The position numbers and the translations under genes were made by a program. A stretch of 64,000 bases of DNA from Shinella daejeonensis (lineage in GTDB: Bacteria; Pseudomonadota; Alphaproteobacteria; Rhizobiales; Rhizobiaceae): NCBI RefSeq assembly GCF_024281235.1, contig NZ_JAHWXY010000004.1:124001-188000 (forward strand), in the 5' to 3' direction. The notes below the pieces were generated by a model, which was given only the letters and a program-made list of their open reading frames with translations, did not search any database and was not told the DNA's origin. How positions within the stretch are numbered: position 1 is the first letter of the stretch; each line of letters starts with the position of its first letter. Below are positions 36,056-45,102 of this stretch, one piece after another.

Positions 36056-37153
36056 TCAGGCCCGTTCGGTGGCGCAGCCGGCCTCTTGCGGATCGCGACG
36101 GCGGCGTTCGCGCCGGTTGTAGCGGATCGACGACAATAGCGAGATGCCGATGAGGCCCGCGCCGCCAAGCCCGGTGATCACTTCCGGAATATGGACCAGT
36201 GTCTGGCAATACATGATGACCGAGAGGATCAGGATGGCATAGAAGGCCCCGTGCTCCAGATAGCGGTATTCGGCAAGCGTGCCCTTTTCGACCAGCATGA
36301 TCGTCATGGAGCGCACATACATGGCGCCGATGCCGAGGCCGATGGCGATGACGAAGAGGTTCTGCGTCAGCGCGAAGGCGCCGATCACGCCGTCGAACGA
36401 GAAGCTTGCGTCCAGCACCTCCAGATAGATGAAGGCGCCGAGACCACCCTTCGCGGCCTCCGTCAGGCTTTTCTGCGACGCGTCGAGGAGACCGCCGATA
36501 ACCTCGACGGCGAGGAAGGTCAGAAGACCGTAGATCGCCGAATAGACGAAAGTATCCGCCGCCTCACCTTCGAGCAGATTGGAAAAGACGAGGATGAGGA
36601 TCAGAACGAAGGCGATCTCGATGCCCTTGATGGTCGCCGAGCGCGCCATGTATTTCTCGATGAAGCCGATCCAGTGCACGTCCTTCTCCTGGTTGAAGAA
36701 GTAGGTAAGGCCGACCATCATCAGGAACGTGCCGCCGAAGGCGGCGATCGGCAGATGCGCCTCGTGCATGATACGGGAGTATTCCGCGGGCTGGCGCGCC
36801 GCCAGAAGGATCGCCTCGATGGGGCCGATGCCGGCCGCAATCACGACGATCAGCAACGGGAAGACGATGCGCATCCCGAAGACCGCGATGACGATGCCCC
36901 AGGTCAGGAAGCGGTGCTGCCAGACCGGCGTCATGTCCTTCAGCTTGTTGGCGTTGACGATGGCGTTGTCGAAGGACAGCGAGATTTCCAGCACCGCGAG
37001 AACGGCGCAGATGAAGAAGACGGTCGCCATTCCGCCGATCGTGCCGTCCATCTGCCAGCCGAGCCAGGCGCCGAGCGCCAGGCCCACGGCCGTGAAGATG
37101 AACGCCCATTTAAGGTAGGAAAGGGTGGATTTTCCCGTACCGTCGCCGATCAT
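36056..37153 (-). CDS. DUF475 membrane protein (TerC superfamily)
   Basis: A 365-residue protein with about nine helices. The two TerC-type acidic repeats are visible: E-I-S-L-S-F-D-N-A-I-V-N-A near residue 58 and E-V-L-D-A-S-F-S-F-D-G-V-I-G-A near 260, with D/N residues inside helices that in relatives are thought to handle Mn2+ or other metals. The basic tail (N-R-R-E-R-R-R-R-D) is cytoplasmic. ATG 37153 has GAGG 7 nt upstream. The long leader on its strand is structured but lacks the 5' core of the manganese riboswitch often found before TerC-type genes. Confidence 0.88.
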   Translation of the reverse strand: MIGDGTGKSTLSYLKWAFIFTAVGLALGAWLGWQMDGTIGGMATVFFICAVLAVLEISLSFDNAIVNANKLKDMTPVWQHRFLTWGIVIAVFGMRIVFPLLIVVIAAGIGPIEAILLAARQPAEYSRIMHEAHLPIAAFGGTFLMMVGLTYFFNQEKDVHWIGFIEKYMARSATIKGIEIAFVLILILVFSNLLEGEAADTFVYSAIYGLLTFLAVEVIGGLLDASQKSLTEAAKGGLGAFIYLEVLDASFSFDGVIGAFALTQNLFVIAIGLGIGAMYVRSMTIMLVEKGTLAEYRYLEHGAFYAILILSVIMYCQTLVHIPEVITGLGGAGLIGISLLSSIRYNRRERRRRDPQEAGCATERA

Positions 37154-37541
37154 GACGTCACCTCGTCGTTGGAGGCGGCATGGGACCGGATCGAGGGGGA
37201 AAGGAAAGCGCGCATGCCGGAAAAGGCATGCGAACGAGGCATGGTGAGGATTTTCATGGGTTTGAATCCGCCGGCTCATTTGCTGGCGGTACCGACATCA
37301 CGAGAGCGCCGTAAACTCTCGCCAGAGGGGCCCGGCACCAAAATTGACCGCGGCTATCGGTGGCCAAGGCCGCGGATAGCCCGTGTTGTCCCCGAAGTTT
37401 TGCTGTCCGTCAAGGGGGATGTGGCGAGCGCCTCCGCTGTCGGGGCCGATTTGCGCGAAAGGCGGCCTGCGGACTGGCGCAACTGCCGTGACAGTTCCTA
37501 TATTCCTCCTGCAACGATTTGCCTGAAAGGACCAGCCTCAA
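37154..37541. other. 388-bp divergent region with structured sequence, DUF475 / M3 peptidase
   Basis: No gene. On the DUF475 side, in the leftward transcript, CTGGCG...CGCCAG and an inner GAGAG...CTCTC (about 37281-37313 on the given strand) and a GGCTATC...GATAGCC pair (about 37353-37380) can fold. On the M3 side there is a CTATAT -10-like hexamer near 37498, about 40 bp before the ATG, without a convincing -35. Confidence 0.5.
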
Positions 37542-39602
37542 ATGACCGACATGCGCCCCGATCCCGCCTTCGTGGAGTGGAGCGGCCTGAATGGCCTGCC
37601 GCGTTTCGATCTGGTGCGCGATGAGGCCTTCGCCGGCAGTTTCGACGCAGCGCTCATGGCGCATGAAGCCGAAATCGAGACGATCGCCGCCAATCGCGAG
37701 CCGCCGACCTTCGATAATACGGTGGTCGCGCTGGAGCGTGCCGGCAAGACCCTTTCTCGTGTTTCAGCGCTGTTCTGGAGCCGCGCCGGAGCCGACACGA
37801 ACGACAGGATCCAGGCGCTGGAACGCGAGATTGCGCCGCGGATGGCGCGGCATGCTTCGAAGATCGGAACCAATCCGGCGCTTTTCGCGCGGATCGACGC
37901 GCTTTGGGAAAACCGCGACAACCTCGGCCTGACCCTCGAACAGACCCGCGTGCTCGAACGCCACTGGAAAAGCTTCGTCCGGTCCGGCGCGAAGCTGACC
38001 GGACCGCGGCAGGAGCGGTTGTCCGCCATCAACGAAAGGCTTGCCGGACTGGGCGCAACCTTCGGCCAGAACGTGCTTGCCGACGAAAAGAGCTGGTCGC
38101 TGTTGCTCGACGGGGACGACGCGCTGGCGGGACTCCCCGATTTCCTCAAGGATGCGATGGCCTCCGCGGCCCGCGAGCGCGGCGCCGGCGGACGCTATGC
38201 GGTGACCCTGTCGCGCTCGATCATCGAGCCCTTCCTCACCTTTTCCGCCCGTCGCGATCTGCGCGAAGAGGCCTTCCGCGCCTGGGTGGCGCGCGGGGAG
38301 AACGACGGTAAGACGGACAATCGCGGCATCGTCAAGGAGACGCTGGCGCTACGCGCCGAAAAGGCGAAGCTGCTCGGCTATGACAGTTTCGCCGCGCTGA
38401 AGCTCGACAACACCATGGCGAAGACGCCGGACGCCGTGAACGGTCTCCTGATGCAGGTCTGGGACAAGGCGTTGGCGCGGGCGCGCGAGGAGGAGAAGGA
38501 ACTGACGGCCCTCATGGCGGAAGAGGGCTTCAATCACCCGATCATGCCGTGGGACTGGCGCTATTACGCGGAAAAACTGCGGACGCGGAAATTCGACTTC
38601 TCCGAGGCGGAGCTGAAACCCTATCTCCAGCTCGAGAAGATCCTTGCGGCCTGTTTCGATGTCGCCGAACGGCTCTTCGGCATCCGCGCCGTGGAGAAGC
38701 CCGGCCTGCCGGTCTATCATCCGGATGTGCGGGTCTTCGAGATCCGTGACCGGCAGGACCGGCTTGTCGCCATGTTCCTCGGCGATTACTTCGCGCGCTC
38801 CTCCAAGCGCTCGGGCGCGTGGATGAGCGCCTTCCAGAGCCAGCACCGGCTGACCCTGTCGAATGGCGAGACGGGCGAAATCCCGATCGTCTACAATATC
38901 TGCAACTTCGCAAAGCCCGCAGAGGGCAAGCCGGCGCTGCTGTCGCTCGACGATGCGCGGACGCTGTTCCACGAGTTCGGCCATGCGCTGCACGGCATGT
39001 TGTCCGATGTCACCTATCCCTCGGTCTCCGGCACCGCCGTCTCGCGCGATTTCGTGGAGCTTCCTTCGCAGCTCTACGAACACTGGCTGACCGTGCCGGA
39101 GATACTGGCGCGCTACGCCGTTCATTATCGCACGGGAGAGGCGATACCGCCGGCGTTCATGGAAAAGGTGCTGGCCGCCCGCACCTTCAACGCCGGCTTC
39201 GCGACGGTGGAATTCACCGCCTCCGCGCTTGTCGACATGGCCTTCCACACGCGCGCGGCGGTGGACGATCCCATGGCGGTGCAGGCGGAGGTGCTGGAGA
39301 CGATCGGCATGCCGGCCGCGATCGTCATGCGTCACGCCACCCCGCATTTCCAGCACGTCTTTTCCGGCGACGGCTATTCCGCCGGCTATTATTCCTACAT
39401 GTGGTCGGAAGTGCTCGATGCCGATGCTTTCGCAGCTTTCAGCGAAACCGGGAATGCGTTCGATGCGCAGACGGCGGAACGATTGAAGGCGCATATCTAT
39501 TCGGTCGGCGGCTCGGTGGATCCCGAGGATGCCTACAGGGCCTTCCGCGGGCAGCTTCCGGGCGTGGAGGCGCTGCTGGCGCAGAAGGGCCTTGCCGCCT
39601 GA
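37542..39602 (+). CDS. M3 family metallopeptidase (oligopeptidase A / dipeptidyl carboxypeptidase type)
   Basis: A 686-residue cytoplasmic zinc peptidase. The zinc motif H-E-F-G-H-A-L-H-G near residue 475 holds both His and the catalytic Glu, and the third ligand Glu follows in F-V-E-L-P-S-Q near 503. The C-terminal Y-S-A-G-Y-Y-S-Y-M-W substrate-binding segment near 613 is typical of the Dcp/PrlC group. It degrades short peptides left by larger proteases. ATG 37542 follows AAAGGACCAGCCTCAA. No signal peptide, so it is cytoplasmic; single gene. Confidence 0.94.
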   Translation: MTDMRPDPAFVEWSGLNGLPRFDLVRDEAFAGSFDAALMAHEAEIETIAANREPPTFDNTVVALERAGKTLSRVSALFWSRAGADTNDRIQALEREIAPRMARHASKIGTNPALFARIDALWENRDNLGLTLEQTRVLERHWKSFVRSGAKLTGPRQERLSAINERLAGLGATFGQNVLADEKSWSLLLDGDDALAGLPDFLKDAMASAARERGAGGRYAVTLSRSIIEPFLTFSARRDLREEAFRAWVARGENDGKTDNRGIVKETLALRAEKAKLLGYDSFAALKLDNTMAKTPDAVNGLLMQVWDKALARAREEEKELTALMAEEGFNHPIMPWDWRYYAEKLRTRKFDFSEAELKPYLQLEKILAACFDVAERLFGIRAVEKPGLPVYHPDVRVFEIRDRQDRLVAMFLGDYFARSSKRSGAWMSAFQSQHRLTLSNGETGEIPIVYNICNFAKPAEGKPALLSLDDARTLFHEFGHALHGMLSDVTYPSVSGTAVSRDFVELPSQLYEHWLTVPEILARYAVHYRTGEAIPPAFMEKVLAARTFNAGFATVEFTASALVDMAFHTRAAVDDPMAVQAEVLETIGMPAAIVMRHATPHFQHVFSGDGYSAGYYSYMWSEVLDADAFAAFSETGNAFDAQTAERLKAHIYSVGGSVDPEDAYRAFRGQLPGVEALLAQKGLAA

Positions 39603-39799
39603 ACAGACGGACGGCGTTCCGCCCTCTGTCGACGGCGAGAAGGGCGCCGATTGCCCGTCACGCCGCGCCGGCCGGCGCGGCGGCGGCGGTTTGTCGGGTC
39701 GAGCCCCTTTTGCATTAGCGGAAAAACCTGTATGAGCGCCCCATTGAAGACGGGCGCCCTTTGTCTTGACGGCGCGCCCCCGAACCTCAGAGATAGACC

Positions 39800-41626
39800 A
39801 TGACCATCCGTAATATCGCGATCATCGCGCACGTCGACCATGGTAAAACCACGCTCGTCGACGGGCTCCTCAGGCAATCCGGCGCGTTCCGGGACCACCA
39901 GCGCGTCGTCGAACGCGTGATGGATTCCAGCGACATCGAAAAGGAACGCGGCATCACCATCCTCGCCAAGGCCACGTCGGTCGAATGGAAGGGAACCCGC
40001 ATCAATATCGTCGATACGCCCGGCCACGCCGATTTCGGCGGCGAGGTCGAGCGCATCCTCTCCATGGTGGACGGCGCCATCGTTCTCGTCGATTCCGCCG
40101 AAGGGCCGATGCCGCAGACGAAATTCGTCGTCGGCAAGGCGCTGAAGGTCGGCCTGCGCCCGATCGTCGCCATCAACAAGATCGACCGGCCGGACGGCCG
40201 CGCCGACGAGGTGGTGAACGAGGTCTTCGACCTTTTCGCCAATCTCGACGCGACCGACGAACAGCTCGACTTCCCGATCCTCTACGGATCCGGCCGTTCC
40301 GGCTGGATGAACTACGATCCCGCCGGCCCGACGGAGGACGGTCTTGCGCCACTGCTCGACCTCGTCGTCAAGCATGTGCCCGAGCCGAAGGTCGAAGAGG
40401 GGCCGTTCCGCATGATCGGCACCATTCTGGAAGCCAACCCCTTCCTCGGCCGCATCATCACCGGCCGCGTGCATTCCGGCTCCATCAAGCCGAACCAGGC
40501 GGTCAAGGTTCTCGGCCAGGACGGCAAGCTCATCGAGCAGGGCCGCATCTCCAAGATCCTGGCTTTCCGCGGCATCGAGCGCCAGCCGATCGAGGAAGCG
40601 CATGCCGGCGACATCATCGCCATCGCTGGCCTTTCCAAGGGCACCGTCGCGGACACGTTCTGCGATCCCTCCGTCAGCGAACCGATGACGGCCCAGCCGA
40701 TCGACCCGCCGACCGTCACCATGACCTTTCTCGTCAACGACAGCCCGCTGGCCGGCACGGAAGGCGACAAGGTGACGAGCCGCGTCATCCGCGACCGCCT
40801 GTTCAAGGAGGCGGAGGGCAATGTCGCGCTCAAGATCGAGGAAAGCTCCGACAAGGATTCCTTCTACGTCTCCGGCCGCGGCGAACTCCAGCTCGCCGTG
40901 CTGATCGAGACCATGCGGCGCGAAGGCTTCGAACTGGCCGTCTCGCGCCCGCGCGTCGTCATGCACAAGAACGAGGCCGGCGAGCTTCTCGAACCGGTGG
41001 AAGAGGTCGTCATCGACGTGGATGAGGAGCATTCCGGCGTCGTCGTGCAGAAGATGTCCGAACGCAAGGCGGAAATGGTCGAGCTGCGTCCCTCCGGCGG
41101 CAATCGCGTTCGGCTCGTGTTCTTCGCCCCGACGCGCGGCCTGATCGGCTATCAGTCGGAGCTTCTGACCGATACGCGCGGCACCGCGATCATGAACCGG
41201 CTGTTCCACGACTACCAGCCCTACAAGGGCGAGATCGGCGGCCGCGTCAACGGCGTTCTGCTCTCCAACGAATCCGGCGAGGCCGTCGCCTATGCGCTCT
41301 TCAACCTGGAAGATCGCGGCCCGATGATCATCGAGCCCGGCGAGAAGGTCTATGAAGGCATGATCGTCGGCATCCATTCGCGTGACAACGATCTCGACGT
41401 GAACGTGCTGAAGGGCAAGAAGCTGACCAATATTCGCGCCGCCGGCAAGGACGAGGCCGTCAAGCTCACGCCGCCGATCAAGTTCACGCTGGAACGCGCC
41501 CTTTCCTGGGTGCAGGACGACGAACTGGTGGAGGTGACGCCGAAGTCGCTGCGCCTGCGCAAGCTTTATCTCGATCCGAACGATCGCAAGCGATTCGAAA
41601 AGCAGCGCGCTGCCGGCGCTGCCTGA
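39800..41626 (+). CDS. typA: Translational GTPase TypA/BipA
   Basis: A 608-residue ribosome-binding GTPase related to EF-G, involved in 50S assembly and stress adaptation. G1 A-H-V-D-H-G-K-T-T at residues 11-19, G2 region E-R-G-I-T-I, G3 D-T-P-G-H-A-D-F near 72 and G4 N-K-I-D near 127 are complete; the family-specific C-terminal domain (residues about 480-600) is present. ATG 39800 is preceded by CAGAGATAGACC. Monocistronic, with a good terminator after the stop. Confidence 0.97.
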   Translation: MTIRNIAIIAHVDHGKTTLVDGLLRQSGAFRDHQRVVERVMDSSDIEKERGITILAKATSVEWKGTRINIVDTPGHADFGGEVERILSMVDGAIVLVDSAEGPMPQTKFVVGKALKVGLRPIVAINKIDRPDGRADEVVNEVFDLFANLDATDEQLDFPILYGSGRSGWMNYDPAGPTEDGLAPLLDLVVKHVPEPKVEEGPFRMIGTILEANPFLGRIITGRVHSGSIKPNQAVKVLGQDGKLIEQGRISKILAFRGIERQPIEEAHAGDIIAIAGLSKGTVADTFCDPSVSEPMTAQPIDPPTVTMTFLVNDSPLAGTEGDKVTSRVIRDRLFKEAEGNVALKIEESSDKDSFYVSGRGELQLAVLIETMRREGFELAVSRPRVVMHKNEAGELLEPVEEVVIDVDEEHSGVVVQKMSERKAEMVELRPSGGNRVRLVFFAPTRGLIGYQSELLTDTRGTAIMNRLFHDYQPYKGEIGGRVNGVLLSNESGEAVAYALFNLEDRGPMIIEPGEKVYEGMIVGIHSRDNDLDVNVLKGKKLTNIRAAGKDEAVKLTPPIKFTLERALSWVQDDELVEVTPKSLRLRKLYLDPNDRKRFEKQRAAGAA

Positions 41627-41655
41627 ACGCAACCATCCGCAATCACACTCTTTCG

Positions 41656-41683
41656 ACCCCGGCCTCACCCACCGGGGTTTTTT
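41656..41683 (+). terminator. Rho-independent terminator of typA
   Basis: CCCCGG (41657-41662) pairs with CCGGGG (41672-41677); six T follow directly. Confidence 0.8.
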
Positions 41684-41718
41684 CATGTGTGCCGCTTTCC
41701 GATCGCTGGTGACATTTG

Positions 41719-41734
41719 TTAAAAAAGCGTTAAC
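41719..41734. promoter_or_regulatory. CtrA-like box (TTAA-N7-TTAAC) before the GNAT gene
   Basis: TTAAAAAAGCGTTAAC contains the full alphaproteobacterial CtrA consensus TTAA-N7-TTAA with the often-seen extra C. It lies 96 bp before the GNAT ATG, a normal distance for an upstream control site. Binding is inferred. Confidence 0.5.
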
Positions 41735-41829
41735 CTTTCGGTTCGCCGCGTGGAACTTGCCTGTGGGCAATCAAGCGCGGCGTTGCCAACGGGATTCCGG
41801 CAATATCAGTGCGGGAATAGAGTCGTGTT

Positions 41830-42336
41830 ATGAAAACACTGTCGATCGATGTGCGGCGCGCCGAGCCGCAGGATGCCGGAGCCATTTCCGAGACCCACCG
41901 GGTTTCCTGGCTGCACGCCTATGGCGGCCTCATCCCGCACAGGCCGCTGGTGCGCATGGTCGACCGCCGCGACGAGACCTGGTGGCGCAAGGCCACCCGC
42001 GGTCCCGCGACGCTTCTCGTCCTGGACGTTGCGGGAACCATCGCCGGCTATGCCACCCTCGGCCTCAATCGCGCCCGCGCGATGCCGCAGGAGGGCGAGG
42101 TCTATGAGCTCTACCTGCGGCCGGAATATCAGGGCCTCGGCCTCGGCCGCCTGCTGTTCGGCGAAGCGCAGAGACTGCTGAAATCGCTCGGCTGCAACGG
42201 CCTCATCGTCTGGTGCCTGGAAGACGGCGAACAGGCTCAGGCCTTCTTCCGCGCCGCCGGCGGCGACGACATCGCCGAAGGGATGGAGGACTTCGGCGAA
42301 AAGGAGCTGAAAAAGATCGGCTTCGTCTGGAAATAA
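41830..42336 (+). CDS. GNAT family N-acetyltransferase
   Basis: A 168-residue acetyltransferase. The acetyl-CoA motif A is visible as L-Y-L-R-P-E-Y-Q-G-L-G-L-G-R-L-L-F near residues 95-111, with V-R-R-A-E-P-Q-D-A at the start typical of the fold, and a long C-terminal extension ending K-K-I-G-F-V-W-K. Substrate unknown. The start MKTLSIDV at 41830 lacks a strong Shine-Dalgarno (GAATAGAGTCGTGTT). Monocistronic, with a CtrA-like box upstream. Confidence 0.85.
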   Translation: MKTLSIDVRRAEPQDAGAISETHRVSWLHAYGGLIPHRPLVRMVDRRDETWWRKATRGPATLLVLDVAGTIAGYATLGLNRARAMPQEGEVYELYLRPEYQGLGLGRLLFGEAQRLLKSLGCNGLIVWCLEDGEQAQAFFRAAGGDDIAEGMEDFGEKELKKIGFVWK

Positions 42337-42494
42337 CGCCGTTCGCCTGTTCCGCCGGCCTGCCGGACGATGCGCGTTAGGGCCTCTCCGACCGGCTGCT
42401 GCCGGCCCCCTGAACGAAAGTCATATTGCGCCGCACACGGTTTCGCATTAGGAAGCGCACGAGCAGCAATCCCGTCCCCTCTTAAGGAAGCCTC

Positions 42495-43028
42495 ATGCGC
42501 ATCGATGCTATTTCCATCGGCAAGAATCCGCCGGAAGACGTCAACGTCATCGTCGAGGTCCCGGTCGGCGGCCATCCGATCAAATACGAAATGGACAAGG
42601 ACGCCGGCGCGCTCGTCGTTGACCGTTTCCTCTATACGCCGATGACCTATCCCGGAAACTACGGTTTCGTCCCGCATACGCTTTCCGAGGATGGCGACCC
42701 GATCGACGTCCTGATCTGCAACACGCGTCCGCTGGTGCCGGGCTGCGTCATCAACGTGCGGCCGATCGGCGTGATGGTGATGGAGGACGACGGCGGCAAG
42801 GACGAGAAGATCCTGGCCGTTCCGGTGCCGAAGCTGACGCGCCGCTACGATAAGGTCGAGAATTACACGGATCTGCCGGAAATCACCCTGAAGCAGATCG
42901 AGCATTTCTTCGAGCATTACAAGGATCTGGAGCCCGGAAAATGGGTCAAGATCGGCGGCTGGCAGGACGTTCAGGTCGCCAAGAGGCTCATCGTCGAGGC
43001 GATCGACCGCTACAAGGCGCAGAAATAG
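42495..43028 (+). CDS. ppa: Inorganic pyrophosphatase
   Basis: A 177-residue family I soluble pyrophosphatase. The catalytic aspartates are in D-G-D-P-I-D-V-L near residue 66; Y-E-M-D-K-D near 31, [12 protein letters not shown] near 47 and H-Y-K-D-L near 140 also match. It removes PPi made by biosynthetic reactions. ATG 42495 has AAGGAAG 7 nt upstream. Ends 4 bp from the convergent DUF167 gene. Confidence 0.97.
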   Translation: MRIDAISIGKNPPEDVNVIVEVPVGGHPIKYEMDKDAGALVVDRFLYTPMTYPGNYGFVPHTLSEDGDPIDVLICNTRPLVPGCVINVRPIGVMVMEDDGGKDEKILAVPVPKLTRRYDKVENYTDLPEITLKQIEHFFEHYKDLEPGKWVKIGGWQDVQVAKRLIVEAIDRYKAQK

Positions 43029-43032
43029 GCGT

Positions 43033-43344
43033 TCAGCCTTTCAGCGCCGCTTCGAGCCTTGCCATGATCTCCTCCGGGTCGCCGTCGATCCGGAGGATTT
43101 TCTTTCTCCGGGTGTCTCCGCTCAACAGCGAAACGGCAGATTTCGCGACGCCGGCCCATTTCGCCACCAGTTCCGCAAGCGCCTTGTTCGCCTTGCCTTT
43201 TTCCGGCGGGACGCTCACGCGCACCTTGAGGTGGCTTTCGCCATCCGCGCCGGTCTCCAGCCCTTCGATAGCATCGCGCCCGCCGTTCGGCGTCAGCCGC
43301 ACGGTGAGGCGCACATGGTCCTCATGGCGCGTCAGAGCCGCCAT
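43033..43344 (-). CDS. DUF167 (YggU-like) protein
   Basis: A 103-residue protein with the DUF167 core: L-T-V-R-L-T-P-N-G-G-R-D near residue 13, L-K-V-R-V-S-V-P-P-E-K-G-K-A-N-K-A-L near 40, and S-G-D-T-R-R-K-K-I-L-R-I near 77. Function unknown. The start ATG 43344 is 11 bp after the stop of yggT on the same strand, an operon pairing (yggT-yggU) found in many proteobacteria. Confidence 0.92.
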   Translation of the reverse strand: MAALTRHEDHVRLTVRLTPNGGRDAIEGLETGADGESHLKVRVSVPPEKGKANKALAELVAKWAGVAKSAVSLLSGDTRRKKILRIDGDPEEIMARLEAALKG

Positions 43345-43355
43345 GACGGCGCCGC

Positions 43356-43649
43356 TCAGCCGAGCAGCGCCGGGGCGAGAACGGTGCGGATGATCTGCTC
43401 CAGGAAGAACAGGATCACGAGAACGACGAGCGGCGACAGGTCCACGCCGCCGAAATTCGGCAGCACACGGCGGATCGGCCGGTAGACCGGCTCGGTGAGC
43501 TGGTAGAGCGAGCGGCCGATGGTGGCGATGACCTGATTGTTCGTATTGATGACGTTGAAGGCATAGAGCCAGGAGAAGATCGCCGAGGCGATCACCAGGA
43601 ACCACGCGATGCTGATGATGAACAACAGGGTATTAATGACCGCGATCAT
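43356..43649 (-). CDS. YggT family membrane protein
   Basis: A 97-residue protein with two hydrophobic segments (about residues 5-27 and 70-93) and the conserved S-W-L-Y-A-F-N-V-I-N and P-V-Y-R-P-I-R-R-V-L-P-N-F-G-G-V-D-L-S-P elements of the YggT family. Members affect membrane-related processes including osmotic tolerance and cell shape; the precise role is unclear. I choose ATG 43649, which has GGAG 6 nt upstream, over the in-frame ATG at 43679. Confidence 0.92.
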   Translation of the reverse strand: MIAVINTLLFIISIAWFLVIASAIFSWLYAFNVINTNNQVIATIGRSLYQLTEPVYRPIRRVLPNFGGVDLSPLVVLVILFFLEQIIRTVLAPALLG

Positions 43650-43744
43650 TGTCGTCTCCAGTTCTTTTCGAACTGACATTTAGCCATTGCCGGTGCCGCC
43701 AGCAAGGGCGGTCTCCGCGAGGACCGCAAGATGTTTAATGGCTC

Positions 43745-43782
43745 GAGCAATTCCGGTGAAATCCGGCTCACCGGGATTGCTC
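43745..43782. repeat. Long intergenic hairpin (15-bp stem)
   Basis: Bases 43745-43759 pair with 43768-43782 (GAGCAATTCCGGTGA with TCACCGGGATTGCTC, one G.U) around AATCCGGC. No U tract in either direction. Another small hairpin (GCGGTC-N7-GGACCGC, 43710-43729) lies beside it. The form GAGCAATTCC...GATTGCTC resembles palindromes seen between genes in rhizobia. Located between the amidotransferase stop and yggT. Confidence 0.55.
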
Positions 43783-43864
43783 CCATATATTTTCCTTACC
43801 GCATTATCCGACGCCGAAGCGATCTCGCTTCGGCTGGAAATGCTCTCGGCCCGCCGCTGCGTCC

Positions 43865-44581
43865 TCACCCTTCCCGGAAGATGCGATCGAGGAAGGCACC
43901 CATCCAGCGGTGCAGCGCCGCATCGTGCAACAGCCGGCCGTCGAGATGGGCGCGGCCGATCTGTGCGCCGGGGAGCCCGAAACGGTTGGCGCCGTGCACC
44001 ACCCAGCGGTGCATCATCGCCAGCGTCAGTTCGCCATGGAACTGGATGCCCCAGGCGTTGTCGCCATAGCGAAAGGCCTGGTTCTCGTAGTGATGACCGG
44101 TGGCCAGCAGCGTCGCGCCCGAAGGCAGGTCGAAGCCCTCGCGGTGAAACTGGTAGACCATGGCGGGCCATTCCATCAGCGCGGCGCCCGCCGCCGTCGC
44201 CGACAGCGGATACCAGCCGATTTCGGTCAGCCCCTCTTCATGGCCGGAAACCAGCCCGCCGAGATGCTTCACGAGCATCTGCGCGCCGAGACAGATGCCG
44301 AGAAAGGGGCGGCTCTCGCCAAGCGGGACGGAAAGCCAGTCGATCTCCGCCCGCATGTAGGGGGCGTCGTCATTGACGCTCATCGGCCCGCCGAACACCA
44401 CCGCGCCGGCATGATCGGCGAGCGTTTCGGGCAGAAGGTCGCCGAGCACCGGGCGGCGGATATCGAGGGCGTGGCCCATCCGTTGCAGGATCTGGCCGAC
44501 CCGTCCGGGACTGGAGGTCTCCTGATGCAGGACGACGAGAACGGGGCGCTTGCGGCGCGCTGCATGGGGAAATTCCAGCAT
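43865..44581 (-). CDS. Class I glutamine amidotransferase-like protein
   Basis: A 238-residue protein of the GMP-synthase-like amidotransferase group. The nucleophile Cys is in G-I-C-L-G-A-Q-M near residue 99; the His partner is in G-I-Q-F-H-G-E near 183 with Glu two residues on. The G-G-P-M-S-V-N-D near 68 completes the fold. It lacks a synthetase domain; substrate unknown. Last gene of a leftward cluster, 2 bp after the TerB-like gene, so translation is coupled. Confidence 0.88.
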   Translation of the reverse strand: MLEFPHAARRKRPVLVVLHQETSSPGRVGQILQRMGHALDIRRPVLGDLLPETLADHAGAVVFGGPMSVNDDAPYMRAEIDWLSVPLGESRPFLGICLGAQMLVKHLGGLVSGHEEGLTEIGWYPLSATAAGAALMEWPAMVYQFHREGFDLPSGATLLATGHHYENQAFRYGDNAWGIQFHGELTLAMMHRWVVHGANRFGLPGAQIGRAHLDGRLLHDAALHRWMGAFLDRIFREG

Positions 44582-44583
44582 GG

Positions 44584-45072
44584 TCAGCCTTCGTCGGGCT
44601 CCTCGCGCGGGATGATCGTCGTGACGCGCTCGGCGACCTCCTGCCGCTTCATGATGCGTTCGCGCCCCGAGACGCCGAGCAGGTCGGCGATCCGCCAGAT
44701 CGCGTGGTCCTCCATCTCGCTGCGTTCGCCGTCGGCATAGACGATTTCCCAGAGCAGGCCGATCAGATCGACGCGCTGCTCCTCGTTCAGCTGGCGTTTC
44801 AATTCCGATGTGAAGCGGAAGAAATCGATCGCCTCGCTCTCCGCGTCGCTTCCCGCCGCGAAGATTGCGTCGAGTTCGACATTTCCGATGCCGTAGAGGG
44901 CCTTGAAGCGGCTTCTCAGCGTTTCCTTCTCGACGTCGAGCACCCGGCCGTCCGCCTCCATCACCTGGATGCACAGCGCCATGACGGCGATACGCGGATC
45001 ATCGACGGCAAGGGTGCGCTGGTCATCGCCCCCGGCCAGGCTCGTGAGAAAATTTTGCAGTCGCTCAAACAT
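44584..45072 (-). CDS. TerB-family protein (tellurite-resistance-like domain)
   Basis: A 162-residue mostly helical protein. The TerB-like domain covers residues about 25-140, with the paired acidic motifs M-E-A-D-G-R-V near 40 and Y-A-D-G-E-R-S near 112 (D/G-D metal-binding type) and F-F-R-F-T-S-E-L near 85. In free-standing form its role is unknown and the name does not imply tellurite resistance. It sits between hemY and the amidotransferase in one leftward cluster. Confidence 0.85.
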   Translation of the reverse strand: MFERLQNFLTSLAGGDDQRTLAVDDPRIAVMALCIQVMEADGRVLDVEKETLRSRFKALYGIGNVELDAIFAAGSDAESEAIDFFRFTSELKRQLNEEQRVDLIGLLWEIVYADGERSEMEDHAIWRIADLLGVSGRERIMKRQEVAERVTTIIPREEPDEG

Positions 45073-45102
45073 GAATGGTCGTTTCCGGCCTCTTGCTTCT
45101 GT

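Noticed and set aside
37250-37275. tRNA-like GGGTTTGAATCC segment
   Set aside because: Only resembles a T-loop; no acceptor, D or anticodon stems can be assembled around it. I found no tRNA elsewhere either.
37154-37541. yybP-ykoY manganese riboswitch before the DUF475 gene
   Set aside because: Only a faint match to the 3' strand; the conserved 5' GGGGAGUA core was not found on the minus strand. Kept as a finding to test, not as a feature.
36056-45072. A tellurite-resistance system made of the DUF475 (TerC-like) and TerB-like genes
   Set aside because: They are 7 kb apart in unrelated operons; both families occur singly in many genomes without tellurite resistance.
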